A stretch of 64,000 bases of DNA from a virus. The position numbers were made by a program, and so were the translations under genes. Of this stretch, positions 54,692 to 61,532 are shown in pieces. The first letter of the stretch is position 1, and each line of letters starts with the position of its first letter. Location of the stretch: the IMG/VR virus record IMGVR_UViG_3300005253_000523, positions 1 to 64,000 of that record; one strand, 5' to 3'. The notes below the pieces were generated by a model. It had not been told where the DNA came from and did no database searches. It worked only from the letters and a program-made list of their open reading frames with translations.

Positions 54692-55434
54692 CCGTTGGGT
54701 CGGTCTCTTTGATCCAGGACGACAACCTCGAACGCACCACGCAGTGGTTCGATGATCGTTCTGATGTGATCGATGTCGGTCTTCTCCATTCGCCTGGCCA
54801 TCTTGAACGTGGCCTGGTGGTACTCGATGCCGTCGTTGTTCTTATCCTTGGTCAGACCGATCTCGGTGATGACACCTGGGTAAGCGACGACGCCAGAGGT
54901 CAGTCGCGTCAGGTACTTCTTGAAGTTCGATAATGACGTCGGCGGCAGGCTCAGCACGCGAGGCATCAAGCTGTCGGGCATCATCAAGAACAGAAGCTTC
55001 CGCTCCTGGCACGCCTTGCCCTTGCCCTTCTTCGCGCTCTCGAATTCGTTGAGCGGGCAGCCGATGCAGCTTCCGCCCGGCTTGCCGATGCCCATCTTGC
55101 CGTCGTTGCTGTAGCAGTCCGGTGGGCTATTGCCACCACCGTCGTCGAGCGACTTCTCCCAGTACGCACGGGCCACGCGGTAGTACACGATCACGGCCTC
55201 GATGGTCTTGACCGACTTCTCGCCTTCCTCAAGATCCGGAACCATGAACATGGACGTGCTGCCCGTCGGGATCTGGATCTTGTCCAGGTCCCGCTGCCCC
55301 AGTTTCTCGTCGCCGAAGTTCTCCTGCAGCGCGTGCGCGAATTCAGCTGCGTTGAGCTTCGCGATCGCGAAACCCTTCTCACTGAGCACTTCCAGTGTCG
55401 TTGTCTTCTTGTCTTTTCCGTTCTTGGTCATCAT
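54688..55434 (-). CDS. Phage DNA-metabolism protein with a four-Cys motif
   Basis: 248 residues. The middle has PPDCYSNDGKMGIGKPGGSC then IGCPLNEFESAKKGKGKAC, a C..C..C..C cluster I associate with phage replication proteins. Later LLFLMMPDSLMPRVLSLPPT and SNFKKYLTRLTSGVVAYPGV. Probably a single-stranded-DNA-binding or primase-partner protein by position between the primase and nuclease-type genes. Exact role not visible. Confidence 0.7.
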   Translation of the reverse strand: MMTKNGKDKKTTTLEVLSEKGFAIAKLNAAEFAHALQENFGDEKLGQRDLDKIQIPTGSTSMFMVPDLEEGEKSVKTIEAVIVYYRVARAYWEKSLDDGGGNSPPDCYSNDGKMGIGKPGGSCIGCPLNEFESAKKGKGKACQERKLLFLMMPDSLMPRVLSLPPTSLSNFKKYLTRLTSGVVAYPGVITEIGLTKDKNNDGIEYHQATFKMARRMEKTDIDHIRTIIEPLRGAFEVVVLDQRDRPNG

Positions 55435-55456
55435 CGTTCTCCTGCTGGTTGGTCGT

Positions 55457-55903
55457 TCACTTGCCTTTACGGACGCGCACGGAGTACTTATCCGATACGC
55501 GAATCAAATTCTGTAGATCGTTTGGTAGGTCGAGCTTCTTGTTCAAGTCATCGGTGCTGATCTCGTCGGGGTTGGCCTTCTCATAGTCCGCGATCCGCTC
55601 GCGCACCCACGCGCTGAACGTGTTGCCGTTGATGTTGTCCTTGACCAGTTCGCCGTGACCATGCTCGCGGAGTTTCGCATACCCCGCATCCTTATCGGTC
55701 AATGAAGCGTAGAGAGATCGCTGCAGGTAGACAGTGCTCTTACCCTTTGTAATGTTCTGCAGACCGTGGTCCTGGAAGTACTCGATCAGACTCGCTTCCA
55801 TCGTCGCGATTTTGATCTTGACTCCGTCTAGTTTCGCTTCGAGATCCTGTTTTGTGGTAACGAGCTTGACGTAGGCGTCGGCAGTCTTTATGGTCGCTCT
55901 CAT
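55457..55903 (-). CDS. Hypothetical phage recombination-region protein
   Basis: 148 residues. Helical N-terminus (AYVKLVTTKQDLEAKLDGVK) then STVYLQRSLYASLTDKDAGY and NTFSAWVRERIADYEKANPD. The pattern of a coiled coil followed by a small folded domain is common in phage recombination-region proteins of unknown function. Confidence 0.7.
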   Translation of the reverse strand: MRATIKTADAYVKLVTTKQDLEAKLDGVKIKIATMEASLIEYFQDHGLQNITKGKSTVYLQRSLYASLTDKDAGYAKLREHGHGELVKDNINGNTFSAWVRERIADYEKANPDEISTDDLNKKLDLPNDLQNLIRVSDKYSVRVRKGK

Positions 55904-55943
55904 TGCTGGCTCCGATGTTGGTTGTTGGTAATCTGGTCGTTCA

Positions 55944-56846
55944 TCAAGGGACGAGCCCGGCCTCGGTCGGGCTTTTCTCTTTTTGGAAAAGCATCTGGAA
56001 TGCTAACGCCGCTTGCTGCGGGACGACGGCGTTGCCGAGACATCCAATTCGGTCCACCCGCTTTGGAACCCCATGAGCCACTCGACCCACGTCGGGTTCA
56101 ATGTTCCACCAGCCACTATCGGTAGAGGTTCGCTGCCGATCGAGTTCGCCCCCCTTTTGGCTCCCTTGAACGTCCTTTGGTCGCGCCGAACAGGAGTGGG
56201 CCACATTTTCACGGCTGCGCCGAGACTCGGGTTCCCCTTTTGATACATCGTCGGGCCCCTGTCGCCATCCGATCTTGTCGGCGTCGGCCACATGCCGCGC
56301 GCCACTCCGTCCAGCGTTGGGCGAAGCGTCCCACTCTTGTCGCGCTGCCATCCTCCCGCCTCGTTCGCTCGCGGCGTGGGCAAGAATAAAGACTCGACGC
56401 CGGAGATGGGGCGCTCCAACGTCGGCCGCTCGAAGCACCGACCACTCTGCATCGTACCCGCAAGCGGCCAAGTCTCCGAGTACACGGTCGAGTCCCCGGT
56501 TAACGAGAGCTGCGACGTTTTCAATGAACACGTATCGGGGTCGAAGTACGCGAATGATGCGGGCGAACTCTGACCAGAGTCCGGACCTCTCTCCATCGAT
56601 GCCGGCGCGCTTCCCTGCGTTGCTGATGTCCTGGCAGGGGAACCCTCCACAGATGATGTCTGGTCGTTCCGTTTGCTCATCCACTTCCCTCACATCATTG
56701 TATCGCTTGACCTCTGGCCAGTGCTTGGCCAATACAGCGCGGGCATATGGATCCGACTCCGCCTGCCAGATCACTGGACCCAGACCGCACATCTCAAGGC
56801 CAAGTTCAAGGCCACCGATGCCAGAGAAAAGAGATCCGATTTTCAT
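55944..56846 (-). CDS. DNA (cytosine-5) methyltransferase
   Basis: 300 residues. Motif I LFSGIGGLELG (6-16), motif IV GGFPCQDIS with catalytic Cys (67-75), motif VI ENVAALV (109-115), motif VIII PHLRRRVFILAH (146-157) and motif X GNAVVPQ (271-277) are all present in order. The stretch between motifs VIII and X (about 160-265) is short and polar (VADADKIGWRQ, WWNIEPDVGRVAHGVP), in place of a normal target-recognition domain. It is ATGA-coupled to the SNF2 gene. Residues about 56-281 are also coded in the +1 frame by another gene. Confidence 0.92.
   Translation of the reverse strand: MKIGSLFSGIGGLELGLEMCGLGPVIWQAESDPYARAVLAKHWPEVKRYNDVREVDEQTERPDIICGGFPCQDISNAGKRAGIDGERSGLWSEFARIIRVLRPRYVFIENVAALVNRGLDRVLGDLAACGYDAEWSVLRAADVGAPHLRRRVFILAHAASERGGRMAARQEWDASPNAGRSGARHVADADKIGWRQGPDDVSKGEPESRRSRENVAHSCSARPKDVQGSQKGGELDRQRTSTDSGWWNIEPDVGRVAHGVPKRVDRIGCLGNAVVPQQAALAFQMLFQKEKSPTEAGLVP
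56003..56680 (-). CDS. Overprinted gene inside the cytosine methyltransferase
   Basis: 225 residues in the +1 frame. FAYFDPDTCSLKTSQLSLTG, YSETWPLAGTMQSGRCFERP, TLERPISGVESLFLPTPRAN, MWPTPTRSDGDRGPTMYQKG and the end TLNPTWVEWLMGFQSGWTEL. The motif SLKTSQ...SETWP...G and the end WVEWLMGFxxGWTxL are familiar from phage proteins encoded next to cytosine methyltransferases, so this frame is very likely translated as well. Function unknown; it may assist or regulate the methylase. Confidence 0.75.
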   Translation of the reverse strand: MSKRNDQTSSVEGSPARTSATQGSAPASMERGPDSGQSSPASFAYFDPDTCSLKTSQLSLTGDSTVYSETWPLAGTMQSGRCFERPTLERPISGVESLFLPTPRANEAGGWQRDKSGTLRPTLDGVARGMWPTPTRSDGDRGPTMYQKGNPSLGAAVKMWPTPVRRDQRTFKGAKRGANSIGSEPLPIVAGGTLNPTWVEWLMGFQSGWTELDVSATPSSRSKRR

Positions 56847-59737
56847 TCGCCCACTTTCGATACTAGCGACATCACGAAGTCAACGATGCTCCGCTTGTCG
56901 TGCAGGGACCTGTAGATCCCTTCGTCGATCGTCTTGCTGGCCACCATCATCACGTTAGTTACCTTGCGGGTCTGACCCGGTCTATGGACGCGTGCCTTCG
57001 CCTGATCCAATTCGCCGAGGCTGTAGCCGATCGAGTAGAACACTGCATACCGCGCACGCGTGAGATCGACGCCGAGCCCACCGGACTGGATCTGCACTGC
57101 CAGTATCGGCGCGCCGCCCTCCTGCCACTCCGCAAGCTGATTGCGGCGTCCCGATAGTTCCAGGCAGTTTGTGTCGACTGCCTCGGCTGCAGCGTGAACG
57201 TTGTCGAGGTCGTGGTGGAATCTGCAGAAGACCACCATTGCCTCGCCGGCACTGGCGCCGGCCTCCTCCATCACCTCTTGCAAGACCTTGGCCCGGCTAT
57301 CACCCACTTCGTGGATTTTGCCGTCGTCGTCCTTGGCATAGCCCGACGTCGCCTGTTGCAGCTTGAGCACCTTCACCAATGCATTGGCGGCCGTGACTTG
57401 TTCGCCCGACTCGACCCAGGCAATCAGATCGCGGAAGAGTTCGTTGTGTAGCTTGCGCTCCGCCTTGCCCAGCGGCACGTCGCGAGTCACGTCGATCACG
57501 TCTGGAAGATCGAGAACGTCGCGGCTCACGTGCAGGGTAATGGTATCCATGCGTGCCTTGAGATCGTCGAGGTTCTGGTACTGCGACGTCTCTGGATAGT
57601 GCATGGTCTTTTTCGCCTGGCTGATCAGATTGGCATAGACGTTGATCTTCCAGCCGACGTCCTTGTTAGCGCGATCGCCTCTGTCCCCTGCGAGTTCGAT
57701 CGTGTCGACGATCTCCTGATCGGTCATCTGAAACTTAATGCAGCGGATCACGAGCGACAGCTCACGGGAGAAAATGTTCTTGAACTTCTTCTCGCCAGTG
57801 AAGATCGCTTTGAAGTCGGCGTCGTTGGTCAGTGCGACCTGTAAGCGATCGGGCTGAGATGGATCCTTCTGCACCTTGAACGTTGCTGGCGTGATGTACT
57901 TGAGCTTGAATTTGGTATAGCTGTCGCCATAGATGCCTGGGTCCAGGGCACGGAACTCGGCGAAGACGTCAGCGGGACCGTGAGGCATGAGCGTGCCCGA
58001 CAACCCGGTCGCATGCTTGGTGCTGTGTCGGAGCGTGCTACAGAACAGCGACGCGCGCCCGGTGGGACTCTTGATGCGGTGGCAATTATGAACAAGTAGC
58101 CCGTTGGCAAAGTAGTTGCCAGTACCCGTTTCTAGGTTGAAGACCTTACGGCTTTTAACACTTCCTCCATCACATGATCCGTTTTGTCGATCACAATCTG
58201 ATTTGGAAATCTCAGAACGGTCCATCCTCGCCGCCGAAGAAACCGATCTTTCTTCCTGTCCTTGGCTTTTACGGTTGACGTCGTATGGGACCACCCGTCG
58301 ACCTCGATCGCGATTTTGAGAGTCGGTTCTGCAATATCGATCTTGTAGTGTGTCGGGAAACCTGGTCGTCGCGGCTTTATCGAGATGATGTGTTCGATCG
58401 GCCAACCGAGACGTGCTGCCAAGAGTTTCTGTGGGATTGTTGGCTCCCTGCCGTTGCCACCGTTCAACTGCCGATATCCTTGCTCTCGTAACGTTGCTTG
58501 TCCTTTGGCTCTGATCTTTTTCGCAGTTGCAGGATTCTTGAAGGGATTGCGATTTGAAAGAAGATAGGTAGCGAGTTTCTTTCTGAACTCTGGTTGTCGC
58601 TGTTGATTTTTCATTCTCTCTCGTGCCAGCTCTCGTCTCCGTTCCGTGTCCAGCGTTGCCACAAAATCCGGACGAGACATGCGCCATTGGGCTGAGCAAC
58701 TCCTTCCGCAAAATCGTGTCGGACGGCTCTTGACTTTCTGTTTGTACTTCCGCCCGCACCATTCGCATCGCGACTTCGGATCCGCCATTGAAAATGCGTT
58801 TTAACTCAATGTGGGTCACAAAGTCAAAATTCGATACATCGCCTGCAGGTACATAACCATGTGTTGTCCACACAGGATGATTCGGTGTCAGCATCGTATC
58901 GTTGACACGGACTAAACTGTTCGAGGTTTCCCTGCGGAAAGTGAATCGAATCGGTGTCTCGGTTACCTGACATTCGTTGTCCATTCCGTAGACCAGATCT
59001 CCTTCGGCCAGTTCGCTAATCGGTCGATCGCCTTCTGGTGTCGCGATCATCGTATCGCCAGGTACACATTCATCCATGACCACCAGATCCCACGGCATCA
59101 CCCGAGCCCAGTCGCCGAACGGATCCCGCCAGGCACCCTCGTAGTTGATCACGAACATCAAGTTGCCGCCTCCGGACGGCGCCGCATTGGCTGCGGCGAA
59201 TATCTTGTCGGCGAAGTCAGTTCGCTTCTGGATGGTGCCGTCGCGCAGGGCCACGACACGTATGTCCACGGCCGCGTACTTCTCCACCTCCAGCGGCCAT
59301 ACCGATATGACGGACGCAGGGCAGAGCACCAACGTGCGGCGGAGATCGTAGTTCGTGATGGCGTCGATCACGGATCGGGTCTTGCCCGTGCCCATGCCGC
59401 CGTCGATGCAGGACGCACCGAGCTGACCGATCATGTTGGTCGCCTCGATCTGGTGTTTCCAGGGTGGCGGATCCTTGGTGATGAGCTTGGTCGATGCGAG
59501 AGGCACGTCCATGGTCGCGTATGCGAGCAGATCACCTCCGTCGATAGTGAACTTGTGACGGGTCAGGCAGGCGCGCAAGGCACGCGCCACTGCCGGCGTG
59601 CGATCATAAGACCATGCCCGCTGCGCTTTGTTCCAGCGCACGGTCGGGATCGCCTTCAGGTCTTTGTTAAGCGTCTGGTCGAACGGCGTGTGAACAAAGA
59701 AGTGGTCATCCTGCGCTTCGATTCGTGCGGTTGGCAT
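56843..59737 (-). CDS. SNF2-type helicase, interrupted by an intein in the DECH box
   Basis: 964 codons. Walker A GGMGTGKTRSVID (113-125), motif Ia LVLCPASVISVWPLEVEKY and motif II VVMDE-CHRIKSP, with the intein between Glu and Cys. Motif III LSGTLMPHGP, then motif V IQSGGLGVDLTRARYAVFYS and motif VI QAKARVHRPGQTRKV. Spliced, the protein is 636 residues, with DECH as a natural DExH box. SNF2 proteins translocate on dsDNA; in phages they often help replication or remove proteins. ATGA-coupled to the methyltransferase. Intein at 58085-59068. Confidence 0.9.
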   Translation of the reverse strand: MPTARIEAQDDHFFVHTPFDQTLNKDLKAIPTVRWNKAQRAWSYDRTPAVARALRACLTRHKFTIDGGDLLAYATMDVPLASTKLITKDPPPWKHQIEATNMIGQLGASCIDGGMGTGKTRSVIDAITNYDLRRTLVLCPASVISVWPLEVEKYAAVDIRVVALRDGTIQKRTDFADKIFAAANAAPSGGGNLMFVINYEGAWRDPFGDWARVMPWDLVVMDECVPGDTMIATPEGDRPISELAEGDLVYGMDNECQVTETPIRFTFRRETSNSLVRVNDTMLTPNHPVWTTHGYVPAGDVSNFDFVTHIELKRIFNGGSEVAMRMVRAEVQTESQEPSDTILRKELLSPMAHVSSGFCGNAGHGTETRAGTRENEKSTATTRVQKETRYLSSFKSQSLQESCNCEKDQSQRTSNVTRARISAVERWQRQGANNPTETLGSTSRLADRTHHLDKAATTRFPDTLQDRYCRTDSQNRDRGRRVVPYDVNRKSQGQEERSVSSAARMDRSEISKSDCDRQNGSCDGGSVKSRKVFNLETGTGNYFANGLLVHNCHRIKSPTGRASLFCSTLRHSTKHATGLSGTLMPHGPADVFAEFRALDPGIYGDSYTKFKLKYITPATFKVQKDPSQPDRLQVALTNDADFKAIFTGEKKFKNIFSRELSLVIRCIKFQMTDQEIVDTIELAGDRGDRANKDVGWKINVYANLISQAKKTMHYPETSQYQNLDDLKARMDTITLHVSRDVLDLPDVIDVTRDVPLGKAERKLHNELFRDLIAWVESGEQVTAANALVKVLKLQQATSGYAKDDDGKIHEVGDSRAKVLQEVMEEAGASAGEAMVVFCRFHHDLDNVHAAAEAVDTNCLELSGRRNQLAEWQEGGAPILAVQIQSGGLGVDLTRARYAVFYSIGYSLGELDQAKARVHRPGQTRKVTNVMMVASKTIDEGIYRSLHDKRSIVDFVMSLVSKVGE
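58085..59068 (-). mobile_element. Intein in the SNF2 helicase gene
   Basis: 328 codons. Block A CVPGDTMIATPEGDRPISEL, block B region with DTMLTPNHPVWTTHGYV and C-terminal VFNLETGTGNYFANGLLVHN, then Cys of the extein. Cys1, TPNH, terminal His-Asn and Cys+1 are present, so splicing should work. Between block B and block F about 215 codons in this frame are Ser/Arg/Thr-rich with no domain; the same DNA codes for an endonuclease in the +1 frame. Confidence 0.9.
58132..58788 (-). CDS. VSR-like homing endonuclease encoded out of frame inside the SNF2 intein
   Basis: 218 residues from ATG 58788 (no strong ribosome site). One zinc knuckle CEWCGRKYKQKVKSRPTRFC then GRSC, a NUMOD3-like helical part (RNPFKNPATAKKIRAKGQAT then LREQGYRQLNGGNGREP), and a PD-(D/E)XK-type nuclease: PTHYKIDIAEPTLKIAIEVD, GWSHT, KKDRFLRRRGWTVLRFPNQI. 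Its start lies after block B and its stop before block F. The frame relation to the intein is the same (+1) as in the MuF intein. Confidence 0.88.
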   Translation of the reverse strand: MADPKSRCEWCGRKYKQKVKSRPTRFCGRSCSAQWRMSRPDFVATLDTERRRELARERMKNQQRQPEFRKKLATYLLSNRNPFKNPATAKKIRAKGQATLREQGYRQLNGGNGREPTIPQKLLAARLGWPIEHIISIKPRRPGFPTHYKIDIAEPTLKIAIEVDGWSHTTSTVKAKDRKKDRFLRRRGWTVLRFPNQIVIDKTDHVMEEVLKAVRSST

Positions 59738-59927
59738 GTCTCTTTTGCTGGCTGGTGGGTTTCAATTCGAGTTCGATCAGACCGTCTAGCCAGACCCTCA
59801 CGATGTGAGCCACATATGGACTGCGCTTCTGTCCATTGACGTGAGCCGCACGGTCAAGACGTCGTACCAGAGTAGCCGGCAGTGAGAGGTTGACCTGTCT
59901 GGTGGGCATCGGGATCGGCACCTTCAT
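59706..59927 (-). CDS. RHH (CopG/Arc-like) regulator
   Basis: 73 residues. PTRQVNLSLPATLVRRLDRA then AHVNGQKRSPYVAHIVRVWL matches the ribbon-helix-helix fold: the beta strand at residues 9-14, then two helices. RHH dimers bind short palindromes. The end overlaps the SNF2 start by about 30 bases. A perfect palindrome (59954-59968) lies just upstream, a likely autoregulatory site. It is the only obvious small repressor in this half of the window. Confidence 0.75.
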   Translation of the reverse strand: MKVPIPMPTRQVNLSLPATLVRRLDRAAHVNGQKRSPYVAHIVRVWLDGLIELELKPTSQQKRHANRTNRSAG

Positions 59928-59953
59928 TCATCCGAACCGATCCGTCAACGGAA

Positions 59954-59968
59954 TATAGGCCGCCTATA
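59954..59968. promoter_or_regulatory. Palindrome upstream of the RHH gene
   Basis: TATAGGCCGCCTATA, arms of 7 bp around one base, 27 bases upstream of the RHH start. On the minus strand it contains a TATATT -10-like box near 59950-59955. Likely operator for the RHH protein. Confidence 0.6.
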
Positions 59969-60159
59969 AAGTATGGCTGTGGTCAAGCTGTGGATGGAAC
60001 GCCGTGGCCGCCCGGAATGACGGCGGTCTTCGCGGTCTGCCGCCTGTGGCGTTTTGTGCGCCCAGCGTGCCCCTGTCCCGGCCGTTCTCAGGATCCCGGC
60101 CCGGTAGTGTCCGGGACAACGGCCGGCCCACACAACCGCGCTGTGGGCCACAACTGAAA
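59969..60159. other. Intergenic GC-rich stretch
   Basis: About 190 bases with no supported gene on either strand. It contains a hairpin GGCCCACA/TGTGGGCC (60126-60149) beside the terminator that follows. No operator of the main type was seen. Confidence 0.4.
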
Positions 60160-60188
60160 CGCCCCCTGGTATGGCTTGCCAGGGGGCG
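60160..60188 (-). terminator. Terminator hairpin below the 60214 gene
   Basis: Ten-bp stem CGCCCCCTGG/CCAGGGGGCG, 9-nt loop, followed on the minus strand by TTTCAG. The U-tract is short, but a second hairpin follows 10 bases on, so termination is plausible. Confidence 0.6.
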
Positions 60189-60213
60189 CGTGGGCGGCGA
60201 GCCCGGTCGGCGC

Positions 60214-61182
60214 CTACGCTGCCTCCCTCTCACCCCAGCCGGTGACGCTCGCCTTGCTGGGCCGGGTGAAGATCGCGAAGTGGGCGTCGCGGCCCTGCTT
60301 CAGTGTGGCGGTGAACTCGACCGCGCTACCGCGCAGGTCTGACCGACCCGGTCCGGTCCGTGTACCGTTGCTGAGTTCGCTCTGCAGATCGTTCAGGTCC
60401 AGGCTATCGACCTCGGCGTTCCAGGCGTCGCGCAGCCGGTTGTCCTCTGCGTGCTGCGCATCGAACAAGGTCTGCGGGCAGGTGCCCCAGGCGAGCCAGG
60501 TGCCGGCGTCGGTAACTACCTTCACCGTCATCTTGAACTGCGTGCCCCAGTCGGTCTCGCGGCTCTTCACCGAAACGACCGTGCCGCGCACTGTGACCCG
60601 GCCTTCCGGTGCGGGTACGTTCTGCTCGGGCGGGCGGTTGGCCGCGTCGGCGATCCGGCGGGCCGTCTTCATCACCGCCGCGACCTGGGCCGGGCTGAGC
60701 CAAGGCTTCCGCTCGAAGCGGGCGGCGACGTCCGCGACGAAGCTGTTGTCGACCGCGAGCGCTTCTTCGAGGCCGGGGTGCTCGGCGAGGAACGCTGCGC
60801 GCTTCTCAGCGTTGAGGCGGGCCTCGGTCACCTTGGCCTTCTCCGCCCGGCGTCGCTTCTGTTCCAGGTTCCACTCGGCGCGATCGGCATACAGCTCATA
60901 CTTACCCGCGCAGTCGTGGCCCATGTGGATGTGTTCGCCATCCTCGTGCTTCCAGATGTCGCCGTGGACGAAGTTCGCGCCGCAGACATCGCAGCGGCCG
61001 GGTTGGCTGGCGCGCTCTGGGTGTTGAAAGAAGCGGACCGCAGGATCACTCTGCAGCGCCCGAACCCGCTCCATGTTCCAGATCGGGAACGAGGCGCTCG
61101 GCAGCGAGTAGCTGGTCACCCAGGTGTACTCGGCCGGGCGGATCTCGCTGACCCGGTGGTTGTCGTTTCGTGTGGTTGTCAT
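60214..61182 (-). CDS. Zinc and OB-fold-like phage protein
   Basis: 322 residues from ATG 61182 (AGGAG upstream). First half: ERASQPGRCDVCGANFVHGD, IWKHEDGEHIHMGHDCAGKY, a zinc site CxxC...HxxHDC. Then a helical part (EQKRRRAEKAKVTEARLNAE). Last part: APEGRVTVRGTVVSVKSRET, FKMTVKVVTDAGTWLAWGTC and VEFTATLKQGRDAHFAIFTR, an OB-fold-like domain. This two-part pattern recurs in phages. Probably binds single-stranded nucleic acid. Confidence 0.75.
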   Translation of the reverse strand: MTTTRNDNHRVSEIRPAEYTWVTSYSLPSASFPIWNMERVRALQSDPAVRFFQHPERASQPGRCDVCGANFVHGDIWKHEDGEHIHMGHDCAGKYELYADRAEWNLEQKRRRAEKAKVTEARLNAEKRAAFLAEHPGLEEALAVDNSFVADVAARFERKPWLSPAQVAAVMKTARRIADAANRPPEQNVPAPEGRVTVRGTVVSVKSRETDWGTQFKMTVKVVTDAGTWLAWGTCPQTLFDAQHAEDNRLRDAWNAEVDSLDLNDLQSELSNGTRTGPGRSDLRGSAVEFTATLKQGRDAHFAIFTRPSKASVTGWGEREAA

Positions 61183-61196
61183 CGTCGTGCTCCTGT

Positions 61197-61424
61197 CTAG
61201 TTGGTTTTCCAAATTGCGTGACCGCGCTTCCGGTCGTAGATGACCGCGCGATCATAGTGTGATGGGATCTGTGCGACTGACTCGTGCTGAGCAGCTTCGA
61301 TCGAATCGAACTGACCGAGATCGAAGGCAGCCCCGTCCGCGTAGGCCGTAACGCCGTAACGCGCCGACTCGCAGGGAAACGCCTTCGCGCCGTTCAGGTA
61401 GTTGCCGGTGTTGTTGGTTGCCAT
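61197..61424 (-). CDS. Small protein, leaderless
   Basis: 75 residues: NNTGNYLNGAKAFPCESARY, GVTAYADGAAFDLGQFDSIE. The ATG is 7 nt after the -10 of an operator-bearing promoter. Not recognised. Confidence 0.65.
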   Translation of the reverse strand: MATNNTGNYLNGAKAFPCESARYGVTAYADGAAFDLGQFDSIEAAQHESVAQIPSHYDRAVIYDRKRGHAIWKTN

Positions 61425-61431
61425 AGGTACT

Positions 61432-61460
61432 AATCTAAACCCGCTTTAGTAGTAGGTCCA
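61432..61460 (-). promoter_or_regulatory. Operator-bearing leaderless promoter
   Basis: Minus strand TGGACC (61455-61460), 17-nt spacer, TAGATT (61432-61437), 7 nt to the ATG. The spacer has the perfect operator: on the plus strand CTAAACCCGCTTTAG (61435-61449). Confidence 0.75.
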
Positions 61461-61497
61461 GGGATTCGTACAGAAATCGACCGTCCGCGTGCGTTAT

Positions 61498-61526
61498 TTG
61501 CCGTAAGTCCCGGACACCGCTAGAGT
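61498..61526 (+). promoter_or_regulatory. Leaderless promoter of the 61533 gene
   Basis: TTGCCG (61498-61503), 17-nt spacer, TAGAGT (61521-61526), 6 nt to the ATG. No operator motif in the spacer. Confidence 0.55.
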
Positions 61527-61532
61527 TGTCCG

